From: DYJK01 sp040755055
GTDB lineage: Bacteria; Bacteroidota; Ignavibacteria; Ignavibacteriales; Melioribacteraceae
Assembly: GCA_040755055.1 (NCBI GenBank)
Contig: JBFMBS010000024.1
Location: 1-64,000, forward strand
Direction: 5' to 3'
DNA length: 64,000 nucleotides
Within the stretch, counting starts at the first letter, position 1; each line of letters begins with the position of its first letter. This document shows, in pieces, positions 27,725-35,865 of this stretch. The notes below the pieces were generated by a model that saw only the letters and a list, made by a program, of their open reading frames with translations, was not told the DNA's origin and made no database searches. Both the position numbers and the translations under genes were made by a program.

Positions 27725-29080
27725 TTATTTTATTAAAAGAAGTTTATATGTAGTATGAAAATTTTCAGCGTTGAGCCGGCAATAATAAACACCACTCGAT
27801 AGGTTATCAGCGTTGAAAGTTAATTCGTGTTTTCCCGGCTCGTAAATATTTTTAGTGAGAACAGAAATTTTTTTACCAAGGGAATCGTACACACTTATTT
27901 CTGTGAACGAACGAATTGGAAGGAAAAAGGTTATCCTGGTTGTACCGTTAAATGGATTTGGATAAGCACCCAAGTAGTAATCTGTCGGCAACTCATTAAC
28001 GTCATCTATATTAACAGAGACACAATCATCAACCCATTCGTGAAGAAGATTTATAGCATCGAGTGAAGCAGCAGATTGTTCCGTACTCGAACTAGCAAAA
28101 ACAACATCGCCTAACGTGAACTGCGTTTCTCTTGTTTGTTCGTCCGGCGAATCCCACAACTGAAAAGTCATACCATCTAAAATTTCAACTGCTTGATATT
28201 TTATGTTAACAACACTATCCATCAATGCTTTTAAATCATTTGGTCTTGGAAACCAATAAATTACATCGGTATTGCCGCTTCCAAGTCTTCCGCCAAAAGT
28301 TTGAATGGAAGTCCACAGTGGAATATTAGGTGTGTAATGATTAATAATTTTTCTCGAGTAGAAATGATTTCCGGCTAATTTATCCCACAGATAAATACCG
28401 CTTTGAAATTCTAGAGTGCTGATCTGAACAATGTCGCAAATACTTTCAGAATAAAATATGTCGGGGTTATCTCCTTTTCCACCGAGATTGTCTTTTTCTT
28501 TATAATGATTACTCCAAATCATCCGACTGAAGTTCATATAAATTTTAAAATCTATTCCATCCGACAAACTTTTTAGTTCACGGTATATTTGCTTCAGCCA
28601 CGAATTTTTATAAGCTCCCTTTCCTTGGTGAAATGGCTCGTCTATAACATTGACAGCAAAAAGTGCCGGGTGACCGATACAATTTTTATTTGAAATAAAT
28701 TCCCCCAGCTTGCCGTAATCGAAAGAGATAGAATTGTTGTTGTTAATTACTGCTGGTCTGTATTGATGACCGGCAGAAGGATCTTGCATGGAAACGATCA
28801 TTTTTAATCCTTTGCTTTGAACAATATCTAAAACAGCAAGCCAATCGGAAGTATCGGTTTCCAAGGTATTGAAACCTACTTGAACTTTGGAAATAAAAGG
28901 CAATCGAGATTTTAATGAATCGAGAGCAGCAGAACAATATGAAATATTTTCTTTATTCGACTTAGCAATAGGAAAAGGAACCTCCACCATGTATTCCATT
29001 TTATCATTGCACTGTCCGTAGGAATTGGAAGACCGAAGGAGAGTAAAAAGCATTGTTAATAGAGAGAGATATTTTTTCAT
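27725..29080 (-). CDS. Secreted T9SS protein with TIM-barrel glycosidase-like domain
   Basis: 451 residues with signal peptide MKKYLSLLTMLFTLLRSSNSYG. Residues ~30-350 look like a (beta/alpha)8 glycoside-hydrolase fold: strands such as GLKMIVSMQDP, ALFAVNVIDEPFHQG (candidate acid/base Glu) and IPLWTSIQTFGG are spaced as in such barrels. I cannot name the GH family. The end is a T9SS sorting domain (YPNPFNG..., ending LLLIK), so it is exported. It precedes the DUF5694 gene in the same operon. Confidence 0.75.
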   Translation of the reverse strand: MKKYLSLLTMLFTLLRSSNSYGQCNDKMEYMVEVPFPIAKSNKENISYCSAALDSLKSRLPFISKVQVGFNTLETDTSDWLAVLDIVQSKGLKMIVSMQDPSAGHQYRPAVINNNNSISFDYGKLGEFISNKNCIGHPALFAVNVIDEPFHQGKGAYKNSWLKQIYRELKSLSDGIDFKIYMNFSRMIWSNHYKEKDNLGGKGDNPDIFYSESICDIVQISTLEFQSGIYLWDKLAGNHFYSRKIINHYTPNIPLWTSIQTFGGRLGSGNTDVIYWFPRPNDLKALMDSVVNIKYQAVEILDGMTFQLWDSPDEQTRETQFTLGDVVFASSSTEQSAASLDAINLLHEWVDDCVSVNIDDVNELPTDYYLGAYPNPFNGTTRITFFLPIRSFTEISVYDSLGKKISVLTKNIYEPGKHELTFNADNLSSGVYYCRLNAENFHTTYKLLLIK

Positions 29081-29118
29081 CGAACCTTCTCGGGAAAATT
29101 ATTTTGAGTTAATAATTG

Positions 29119-29643
29119 CTATTCCATTTTTTTTAGATTCATCTCGAAAAACTTTTTCCATTGTTTCTTGTCCATAGAATATTCACCGATTTCATTCCAT
29201 TCATCGCCACTGTTTGTGATAGTATATTGAATTGTGCCGCCGCGGTTGTCTTCAAACCACCATCGGAAAATCTTGTTTGATTCAACTACTTCAAAACTCG
29301 CGTCGGTTGAAAGTCCCGAAGATAAAAAAGTTTTTAAGCTATACTTATCAGCATGTGGGTTATAAGATAATACACCGTAAGCATTATGAACAATTTGTCC
29401 GCTATCTTTCTCCCCCAAGCCTTCCAGAACAAGTAAAGTTTTATCTAATTTCCATTCGATATTTTCTATAGTATGTGAAAAATTTTTTTCGCCATTAGGA
29501 GAAAAACGCCAACCGTCCCCCTCCCATTTGCCAGCCATTACGGAAACACTGCTCATTGCAGTTTGAACTTCTTTGCTGAAATCAGGTGTCTGTGCAAAGA
29601 GATTAATTGATATGAAAATATATAGAACAAAAAGTTTTTTCAT
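29119..29643 (-). CDS. DUF1579-like secreted beta-barrel protein
   Basis: 174 residues from ATG 29643, with GGAG 8 bases upstream; the signal peptide is MKKLFVLYIFISINLFAQ. The mature part (MAGKWEGDGWRFSPNGE, YGVLSYNPHADKY, WNEIGEYS) resembles small lipocalin-like DUF1579-type proteins. Ligand and role unknown. It is 38 bases upstream of the T9SS glycosidase-like gene and downstream of the AraC regulator. Confidence 0.65.
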   Translation of the reverse strand: MKKLFVLYIFISINLFAQTPDFSKEVQTAMSSVSVMAGKWEGDGWRFSPNGEKNFSHTIENIEWKLDKTLLVLEGLGEKDSGQIVHNAYGVLSYNPHADKYSLKTFLSSGLSTDASFEVVESNKIFRWWFEDNRGGTIQYTITNSGDEWNEIGEYSMDKKQWKKFFEMNLKKME

Positions 29644-29733
29644 TGCTTTCTCCAATCGATAGTTAAACAAAGAGCTATAACGCGCCATCAAAAATCCGTA
29701 CTACAAAGTTTAATAGTGCACAATAAAGAATAA

Positions 29734-30597
29734 TTACGAAACTAAAACACGGTTACTTTCTTGTATTGTAATTATCCGACATTTTTCAACAGTGTTATTG
29801 CCAAGAAAATGGCCATCGGCATTTTTAGAATTGTTTTCGTGAATGTATTTTATTATCCGTTTAAATTGGTTAGCAGAGAGACTGGTTGTCTTTAAGAAAT
29901 CTTTTGAGAAATGCGAGTGATCGAAATAACCACCTTCAAGTATTGCTTCGATAGAAATTTTGTGCTGGACGAAGAGTTTAATGACAACCGAGTAAATTCT
30001 TCTTATCCTTGCGAACTCTTTTATGGTTAGACCTACGGCAGATTTGAATTTTCTTTGAAGCTGTCTTTCACTTAGAGAAGAATCACCAACAAGCTCATTT
30101 ATCTTTACATTTCCTTCGTGAGATATAATACGGTTAACAAGCGTATTAACATTTTTGTCGGGGTTATTATTGCGGATTTTAAAAAGCTGCAATAGTAAAC
30201 TTTCTATAACCGTAGGATTTACGAACGATTGCAGCAATCCTTTTTTTATTAAAGAAATAGAATGAGAATCTAACAGAAGTTCTGCATCAATAAATTTATC
30301 ACGCAGTTGGTTACCCGATATGTAAAAGAAAGAGTTTATTGCGCCGGGTGAAAATCGTATCCCGTAATAATTAGAGCCGGCAAAAACGGGCACAGAAAAA
30401 TTTCTTGCTCTTGGCCCAGCAAAACGGAGCCAAGAATCGTTAGTTATGCTGTTTGTGTAATATACCAGCGAAGCACACCCATCAGGCAGCATCGTCTTTG
30501 AGCTTGCGGAACCAAACGCCGCTGGAATTTCAAACTTCCAATAACAAGCTAAATAATTTTTTAGCTCGTTATTAAAATGCCTTTCTTCATATTTCAT
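29734..30597 (-). CDS. AraC family transcriptional regulator
   Basis: 287 residues from the second ATG (30597). The N-terminal half is a ligand-sensing domain of the DUF6597 type (LACYWKFEIP, MLPDGCASLVYY, GIRFSPGAINSFF). The C-terminal half has the two AraC helix-turn-helix motifs: SLSERQLQRKFKSAVGLTIKEF and GYFDHSHFSKDFLKTTSLSANQF. It probably responds to a small molecule. Candidate targets are the genes just downstream (DUF1579-like, T9SS glycosidase-like, DUF5694). Confidence 0.88.
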   Translation of the reverse strand: MKYEERHFNNELKNYLACYWKFEIPAAFGSASSKTMLPDGCASLVYYTNSITNDSWLRFAGPRARNFSVPVFAGSNYYGIRFSPGAINSFFYISGNQLRDKFIDAELLLDSHSISLIKKGLLQSFVNPTVIESLLLQLFKIRNNNPDKNVNTLVNRIISHEGNVKINELVGDSSLSERQLQRKFKSAVGLTIKEFARIRRIYSVVIKLFVQHKISIEAILEGGYFDHSHFSKDFLKTTSLSANQFKRIIKYIHENNSKNADGHFLGNNTVEKCRIITIQESNRVLVS

Positions 30598-30684
30598 GGT
30601 GAGCATGTATTAAACACCCAAAGTCTTATTCTAATTTATTAGACTGTGGGTATATAATAAAGTTTAAAGTTGAAAAAGAAAAAA

Positions 30685-31092
30685 TTATTTAACCGAAGAT
30701 TTTAATAGGTCTCTTATTTGGGTTAATAATAAAACTTCCTCGCTCAGCTTTGGGGTTACAGAAGGAGCGGCTTCTTCCTTTTTCTTCAAAGTATTCATTG
30801 CTTTAACAACAATAAAGATTGCCCAAGCAACAATTATAAAATCAATTACAGTATTTATGAAAACACCATATTTAATAACCACTGCCGGGGAGGTTTCCGC
30901 GGCTTGTTTAATTGTTGTTGCAAGACTGCTAAAATCAATGCCGCCAACCAACAGACCAATGGGAGGCATTAATATATCGTTAACGAGAGAGGTTACAATT
31001 TTACCGAAGGCAGCGCCGATTATTATGCCAACCGCCATATCAACTACGTTACCCTTCATAGCGAAGGATTTAAATTCTTGAAAAAATTTCAT
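30685..31092 (-). CDS. mscL: Large-conductance mechanosensitive channel MscL
   Basis: 135 residues, normal for MscL. The N-terminal amphipathic helix and TM1 read FKSFAMKGNVVDMAVGIIIG with the gating Gly/Ala stretch AAFGKIVTSLVNDI; TM2 is FINTVIDFIIVAWAIFIVV. The C-terminal cytoplasmic bundle is LLTQIRDLLKS. Homopentameric inner-membrane channel that opens on hypo-osmotic shock. Single gene. Confidence 0.97.
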   Translation of the reverse strand: MKFFQEFKSFAMKGNVVDMAVGIIIGAAFGKIVTSLVNDILMPPIGLLVGGIDFSSLATTIKQAAETSPAVVIKYGVFINTVIDFIIVAWAIFIVVKAMNTLKKKEEAAPSVTPKLSEEVLLLTQIRDLLKSSVK

Positions 31093-31143
31093 TGCTAACT
31101 CCTATTTGGTTTATATTAATTTGCAGTCTTTATTGTGTACTAA

Positions 31144-32193
31144 TTAACTGTTCAATCCGTCAATAACTTCTATGAGCTTTTTATGTGAGAAAACACGATT
31201 TCTTTTTTGTCCGGTCGTTTCTTCGATAATATTAAGATCGATTAATTTTGCCGCAACAATATTAGCAGTTTGTTTGGTAAAGTTTAGCGAGCCGGTTATT
31301 TCGGGAATGGTGAAGATCGGTTTTGAAAATATAAAATGAAACAATTTCAACAAAGCCGGCGCTGCAAAATCACCGCCGAGAATTTTCTTATACTCGACGG
31401 CTTCCAATCCTCTAATTTTTTTAATTGTGTCGATGGTTTTATTTACTGAGTCCAGTGTAGAGCGAAGAAAAAATTTAATCCAGCCCTCCCAATTATTATT
31501 TTTTGAAACGTCTTCTAGCCGGTCAAAGTATTCCAATCTTTTATAGGAAAGGGTTTTAGAAATTAGAAATACCGGGCGACTTAACATCTTTTTCCAATAA
31601 AGATGGAGTGGTATTAACATTCTTCCCACCAAACCGTTGCCAAAAGAAAATGGATGAATCAATTCAAATTGGGCATGTACCAACGCAATATTTACGATTA
31701 CCGGGTAAGAAAAATCCAGGGTAAGATATTTTTCTAAGTCTTCCATTAGATCATTAACTTTTTCCGGATAGGAAGCGACGTTTCCGCCCGAATCAAATTT
31801 CCCGTCTCTGTATTCCCCGGCGTTATTTTTTAATCTCTCATCTTCCCCGAAGAATTCTTTGTGTATAGTTTTTATTATGTGTGAAGATTTAGAAACATCT
31901 TTAATTAACTTTTGTCCCAGCAACATACTCTGCAAGTAACAACTAACAACCCCGGATTTTTGTTCGTCTTCGAAGAACGAAGAAAAAGATAAATTGCTGC
32001 CGGTGATGTAGTGATCAATTAGTAAGCTTTGAAACGCTTCAATCGAAGTTATTAATAATAGTATTTGTTCATCATTTGAAAGAAGGGACAACATACCATC
32101 TAAACGGTACAAGGAAGAATCAATATTGCTTATAAGCGAATAGATCTCGGAATCTAATTTTAGTTTAGGCGAAGGGGGTAAAGAGTTAAGCAT
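31144..32193 (-). CDS. Fic family protein with degenerate active site
   Basis: 349 residues with the Fic layout: N-terminal helical domain, Fic core, C-terminal winged helix (IFTIPEITGSLNFTKQTANIVAAKLIDL). Canonical Fic enzymes AMPylate targets with HxFx(D/E)GNGRxxR. Here the motif is HPFSFGNGLVGR: His remains, but the acidic Mg2+-binding residue is Phe and the first Arg is Leu. The N-terminal inhibitory motif (usually SxxxEG) reads TSIEAF, with no Ser and no Gly. Both halves of the control pair have therefore drifted. It may be a non-AMPylating Fic or use another substrate. A palindrome covers its start region. Confidence 0.85.
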   Translation of the reverse strand: MLNSLPPSPKLKLDSEIYSLISNIDSSLYRLDGMLSLLSNDEQILLLITSIEAFQSLLIDHYITGSNLSFSSFFEDEQKSGVVSCYLQSMLLGQKLIKDVSKSSHIIKTIHKEFFGEDERLKNNAGEYRDGKFDSGGNVASYPEKVNDLMEDLEKYLTLDFSYPVIVNIALVHAQFELIHPFSFGNGLVGRMLIPLHLYWKKMLSRPVFLISKTLSYKRLEYFDRLEDVSKNNNWEGWIKFFLRSTLDSVNKTIDTIKKIRGLEAVEYKKILGGDFAAPALLKLFHFIFSKPIFTIPEITGSLNFTKQTANIVAAKLIDLNIIEETTGQKRNRVFSHKKLIEVIDGLNS

Positions 32194-32197
32194 ATTA

Positions 32198-32217
32198 TAG
32201 TCAATTATTATTGACTA
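32198..32217. promoter_or_regulatory. Palindrome at the fic start codon, candidate operator
   Basis: Perfect inverted repeat TAGTCAAT-TATT-ATTGACTA ending 4 bases before the ATG of the Fic gene, with a further half site TAGTCAA at 32240-32246. It covers the place where a ribosome-binding site would be. Likely bound by a dimeric repressor, perhaps the winged-helix end of the Fic protein itself. Confidence 0.55.
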
Positions 32218-32334
32218 ATATAATCGATATATATATTTATAGTCAAGAAATATATTTTTAAATTCAGGTATTAGATAGGTAAGTCGCAGTTTAATGACCA
32301 ATACTATGGATAAGGGTCACTTAAAAACAATTAG

Positions 32335-32697
32335 TTAACTTAGTAAGCTCTCATCGCGGTATAACAGTAAGATAGCCGATTGTGAAATTATGACCATTTT
32401 TTGTTTTTCTATTTCGACCTCGATAGCGTCCTTTCTAAGAAAAAGAGCAAAATCACCTTCACGTGCCTGGAGTGGTATGTACTTAATATCTTTTCTCTCT
32501 TTCCATGGTTCTTCGTCATCAGTTGGCGTGCCTATCGGGTATCCGGGCCCGGCTTTAATTACGTAACCCCCTTGTACTTTTTCTCTTTCGTGCACGCCCG
32601 GAGGAAGGTAAAGTCCGCTATTGGTTTTGTTTAAATTCTCTTCGGGTTTAATTAGAACCCGGTCACCAACAATTATTATTTTTTCTGTGTTTATCAT
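32335..32697 (-). CDS. GroES-like co-chaperonin
   Basis: 120 residues, a little longer than standard GroES (~95). The fold is recognisable: IIVGDRVLIKPEE, KTNSGLYLPPGVHERE (the mobile-loop region) and GGYVIKAGPGYP. An insert of roughly 20 residues (TPTDDEEPWKERKDI) follows. The typical GroES end is replaced by VEIEKQKMVIISQSAILLLYRD. There is no groEL next to it, so it is an orphan paralogue, perhaps serving a particular client or chaperonin. Single gene. Confidence 0.85.
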   Translation of the reverse strand: MINTEKIIIVGDRVLIKPEENLNKTNSGLYLPPGVHEREKVQGGYVIKAGPGYPIGTPTDDEEPWKERKDIKYIPLQAREGDFALFLRKDAIEVEIEKQKMVIISQSAILLLYRDESLLS

Positions 32698-32816
32698 TAA
32701 CTACTCAAATTACTAAACAAAAATAAACAAAGAAAAGCAGAGCATCAATTTGGTTTGTTATTACGTTGGAGAGAAATATTTTTCAATTGACAATAATTTT
32801 GAGTGGAGAAATACTT

Positions 32817-33413
32817 ATGAAAGAATTTTGGAATCAGCGCTATGCGGACAAAGAATATAAATACGGCAAAAATCCGAATGATTTCTTGAAAGAAGAATTG
32901 CCGAAACTTTTGCCGGGAAAAATTTTGTTCATTGGCGAAGGCGAAGGAAGAAATGCCGTATTTGCAGCAACGCTCGGCTGGCAAGTTGATGCAATGGATT
33001 TCAGCGAAGAAGCAAAAAGTAAAGCCGAAAAACTCGCTGAAGAATTCGGCGTGAAGATCAATTATCGGTTGAGTGCTTTTGAAGAGTTTGTTCCAAAAGA
33101 AAATTATTACGATGCTGCCGGAATTTTCTTTATCCATCAAAGTGAAGAGATGAAAACAAAATTATTTCAACGTGTTATCGGCTCGTTAAAACCATCGGGC
33201 AAAATAATTTTCGAATGCTTCGAACGGGAACAGATTAATTACAATACCGGCGGACCAAGCGATGTTACTTTTATGTACACTCTTGAGGAAGTGAAAAAAT
33301 TATTCAAAAACATTTCCTTCGACAAACTTTCAAAGGAGAAAATAATATTGAACGAAGGGAAAGGACATTACGGCGAAGCAATGGTTGTAAGGTTTGTTGG
33401 TGTTAAACCTTGA
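32817..33413 (+). CDS. SAM-dependent methyltransferase (class I, TehB-like)
   Basis: 198 residues from ATG 32817, with GGAG 10 bases upstream; a longer open frame begins 17 codons earlier without such a site. Motif I is ILFIGEGEGRNAVFAA, then AMDFSEEAKSKAEKLAEE. The opening FWNQRYADKEYKYGKNPNDFL resembles TehB-type and thiopurine-type small-molecule methyltransferases. Substrate unknown. Lone rightward gene among leftward ones. Confidence 0.85.
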   Translation: MKEFWNQRYADKEYKYGKNPNDFLKEELPKLLPGKILFIGEGEGRNAVFAATLGWQVDAMDFSEEAKSKAEKLAEEFGVKINYRLSAFEEFVPKENYYDAAGIFFIHQSEEMKTKLFQRVIGSLKPSGKIIFECFEREQINYNTGGPSDVTFMYTLEEVKKLFKNISFDKLSKEKIILNEGKGHYGEAMVVRFVGVKP

Positions 33414-33466
33414 AATAGTTTCTTTAAAACAACAACAAATTTATTTTATTGTTCCGCTTAGGAGCG

Positions 33467-34081
33467 TTAGAGTTTTTTCAGCTGAATATCGTCGAACCAA
33501 ACTTTTCCACCGACATTACCGCCACTGGTTATCCCGGCTATAATTAGCGCCCGTGTAGTTGCTTCGGGTACTGTAAAAGTGGTCTTTACGTTGTGCCAGT
33601 TACTTGTGCCTGTGATGGGGTATTGATTTAAAGTAGAAACCTTTGCTATCAACTTATTCTGCTTTTTATTCCAAAATTGAATTTCGATGAAGGGTGAATT
33701 AGCAATTTTTTTAGTTTTAATCCACCCGCTAAGTTCGTAAATATCTTTAGCTTTTAATCCTTCTATTATTTTTATCCAGTTGTAAATGGTCGATTTTCCA
33801 GAAGGAGCTTTAGTGATTGAAATTGAAATAGATTTTTCACCGCTGTGTGCGGTTTCATTTTCGAGCTCGAACTTAACAAGGTTGCTCAATCCGGGCAGTC
33901 TGTTGGGAAACCATCCGTCCGGATCCGGGTTGCCGGAATCTTTCTCTTCGAACCCCCCGTTAATGTAATCATTTAATGAAGGGGTAGAACCACCGCACGA
34001 CAATGTTATAACCAACGGGATTAATAAAACAACGAAGACAAAAAACCTTGACCAACAAATTTTTTTGTTCAGTGCTTTCAT
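33467..34081 (-). CDS. Lipoprotein with carbohydrate-binding-like beta-sandwich
   Basis: 204 residues. The lipobox ITLSC places the lipidated Cys at about residue 29, after a hydrophobic stretch. The rest is one jelly-roll module of the CBM4/9 type: INGGFEE...PDGWFPNR, HSGEKSISISI, YELSGWIKT and GGKVWFDDIQL are the usual strand markers. It would sit on a membrane surface and bind a sugar or other ligand. It may form an operon with the LysM gene upstream, but a hairpin (34115-34152) lies between. Confidence 0.8.
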   Translation of the reverse strand: MKALNKKICWSRFFVFVVLLIPLVITLSCGGSTPSLNDYINGGFEEKDSGNPDPDGWFPNRLPGLSNLVKFELENETAHSGEKSISISITKAPSGKSTIYNWIKIIEGLKAKDIYELSGWIKTKKIANSPFIEIQFWNKKQNKLIAKVSTLNQYPITGTSNWHNVKTTFTVPEATTRALIIAGITSGGNVGGKVWFDDIQLKKL

Positions 34082-34114
34082 ACAAGAGAAATTCGATTGA
34101 AAAATATAAAATAG

Positions 34115-34152
34115 AACCCGGGAATGATTAATTTCTTAATACAATCCCCGGA
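34115..34152 (-). terminator. Possible terminator hairpin after the LysM gene
   Basis: CCCGGGA (34117-34123) pairs with TCCCCGG (34145-34151) with one mismatch. On the minus strand it is followed by TTCTATTTTATATTTTT. It stands just past the stop of the LysM gene. Confidence 0.5.
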
Positions 34153-34176
34153 TTTTTATTTATATATCAACATATA

Positions 34177-34893
34177 TTAAGGAGTTCTTGTGCTGCTAAG
34201 CGATTGAGACGGAGGAGCCGGTTTATAATTCCTTCTTATTTTATCGTACTTAGCTTCTTCATCTTCTGTTAAATCAGGAATGTTAAATACTTGTGACGGG
34301 TATATAAGATCAGGATCTTTTATTTGATCTCTATTAGCCCGGTATATAATCGGCCAAGCAAACGCGTTGGAATAATGCTCTTCTTTCTTTGCGATATTCC
34401 AAAGACAATCCCCTTTAACAACGTTGTAACTAACGACCTTTGGTTTTTCTTTCCATTCGTCCAGCTTATTTTGTAATTGATCGTGAACTACATCAAAAAA
34501 TTCCGGCAAAGCACTAATTTTATTTTTCTTCATTACATCCAGTTCTTTTTGTCTATCTGCTTTTGGCGATAATTGATTGTTAATAGCCGATGTTAGTGTT
34601 GTAAGCTGCACTCTATAGTTATCCACGTCTTCTCTTGTTGCACCCAGCATACTGTAAATGTTGTTGATACAGTCGTCGTATGATTGAATCCCGTTATTCA
34701 TATTTGAGAGTTCCGTAATTTGGGTTTCAAGGGAAGATAACTCTGCTTGCAGCGATTCTTTTTGTGATGTAAGAGTGGTCATTTCGTTTTGCCACTCTTC
34801 CCGGGTCATCTCCTCCTCCGTCTCTTGCGCATGGACAAACATTGGCAAAAGAACAAAGGACATTATAAGGAATGCAAATTTATACGGTTTCAT
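34177..34893 (-). CDS. LysM domain protein with periplasmic coiled coil
   Basis: 238 residues; signal peptide MKPYKFAFLIMSFVLLPMFVHAQ. Residues ~28-150 form a coiled coil (EMTTLTSQKESLQAELSSLETQ). Residues ~160-215 are a LysM domain (VVKGDCLWNIAKK ... LIYPSQVFNIP) that binds peptidoglycan glycan. The tail is Pro/Ser-rich. Just upstream is a short Lpp-like coiled-coil lipoprotein (34927-35196), so together they may tether or space the envelope layers. AAGGTGA precedes the ATG. Confidence 0.88.
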   Translation of the reverse strand: MKPYKFAFLIMSFVLLPMFVHAQETEEEMTREEWQNEMTTLTSQKESLQAELSSLETQITELSNMNNGIQSYDDCINNIYSMLGATREDVDNYRVQLTTLTSAINNQLSPKADRQKELDVMKKNKISALPEFFDVVHDQLQNKLDEWKEKPKVVSYNVVKGDCLWNIAKKEEHYSNAFAWPIIYRANRDQIKDPDLIYPSQVFNIPDLTEDEEAKYDKIRRNYKPAPPSQSLSSTRTP

Positions 34894-34926
34894 GATTTCA
34901 CCTTTTGTTATTTAGCGGTTTAAAAA

Positions 34927-35196
34927 TTAAGAGCCAAGTTTCTTAAGATTCTGTTGAGTTTCTTCCCTAAGTTTAGCGCATTCATCCAGCCTGGCGTTCT
35001 TTTCTGCAATCTCGGTTTCGAACATATTTTTTTGCGATTTAAGAGTACTTATTTGATCGTCCAAAGCTTTAACTTCAGACCTCAACGCCTCGAGTTCGGC
35101 CATTTCTTGTTCGGATACCCCACTGCATCCGGTAAAGATGAGGAGTGTAAAAATTACGCTAAACGCAAACGACCGAACAATCATTTTCTTGAACAT
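34927..35196 (-). CDS. Small coiled-coil lipoprotein (Lpp-like)
   Basis: 89 residues. Lipobox FTGCS (Cys24) after a hydrophobic signal. The mature part is one continuous heptad coil (ELEALRSEVKALDDQISTLK and on to KLREETQQNLKKLGS), like Braun-type or Lpp-like spacers, though no C-terminal Lys linkage motif is visible. GGAGG precedes the ATG. It is 33 bases upstream of the LysM gene and probably cotranscribed. Function inferred from form only. Confidence 0.78.
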   Translation of the reverse strand: MFKKMIVRSFAFSVIFTLLIFTGCSGVSEQEMAELEALRSEVKALDDQISTLKSQKNMFETEIAEKNARLDECAKLREETQQNLKKLGS

Positions 35197-35286
35197 AATT
35201 CCTCCGGTTTTTTTGTGATTGAAAATTTTATATAGTAATTAAGTGCTGCTTCGATTAATAAACTAAACTGATATTTTTTAAAGTTA

Positions 35287-35787
35287 TTAGAAAAAGAATC
35301 TCGCGCCAATCCCGGCATCAAAACCGAAACCGGTGGAACTTACAAGATGAAGCGATGGAACTACCTCTATAAAAATACCGAGGGGTGTACCTCTTGGCAG
35401 CCATTCGATTCCGATAACACCGCGCACGGCAAAAGTTCCGCTGTACCTAGGACCGGTATTTATTCGCCCGCCAATTCCATAAAATAAAGGAAATTGTCCG
35501 TCGGAACTGATTGCATAAAACGAATACCACAAATAATCTACGTGAATATGCGTTCGCGTAACGTCGTCGTAATAAGGATCGTAACCGTCGAACCGGTAGT
35601 CTTCAACCGACCATCCGACACCGAATGCCAGCGCGTTAGCATTGGAGAGTGTTAGCTTTGCACTTATACCCGTCGGCTCTCCGATTATAACACCCAGGCC
35701 GAATTTTCTGTTCTGCCCGATTACATTATTAACAGAAAGAAAAAAGAGTAAGGAAAAGATCACTGCATAAAAAAAAGATTTTATCAT
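35287..35787 (-). CDS. Small outer-membrane beta-barrel-like protein
   Basis: 166 residues; signal peptide MIKSFFYAVIFSLLFFLSVNNVIG. The rest alternates short hydrophobic strands (FGLGVIIGEPTGISAKLTL, AFAVGWSV-like segments) and ends in GAGIGARFFF-style aromatic residues, a common outer-membrane barrel signature recognised by BAM. No exact family recognised; DUF3996-type proteins are similar in style. Single gene 79 bases downstream of the DUF5666 gene, separated by a hairpin. Confidence 0.65.
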   Translation of the reverse strand: MIKSFFYAVIFSLLFFLSVNNVIGQNRKFGLGVIIGEPTGISAKLTLSNANALAFGVGWSVEDYRFDGYDPYYDDVTRTHIHVDYLWYSFYAISSDGQFPLFYGIGGRINTGPRYSGTFAVRGVIGIEWLPRGTPLGIFIEVVPSLHLVSSTGFGFDAGIGARFFF

Positions 35788-35816
35788 AGCCGTTTTCTCT
35801 TTTGTTTGTAAATCCA

Positions 35817-35850
35817 GGGAGATAAGATTTCGCCCTCTCTCTTACCTCCC
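35817..35850 (-). terminator. Hairpin after the DUF5666 gene
   Basis: GGGAGATAAGA pairs with TCTTACCTCCC, 11 bp with one mismatch and a 12-base loop. It stands 16 bases beyond the DUF5666 stop. There is no strong T run after it, so terminator strength is uncertain. Confidence 0.5.
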
Positions 35851-35865
35851 CTTTCTACTATAATG

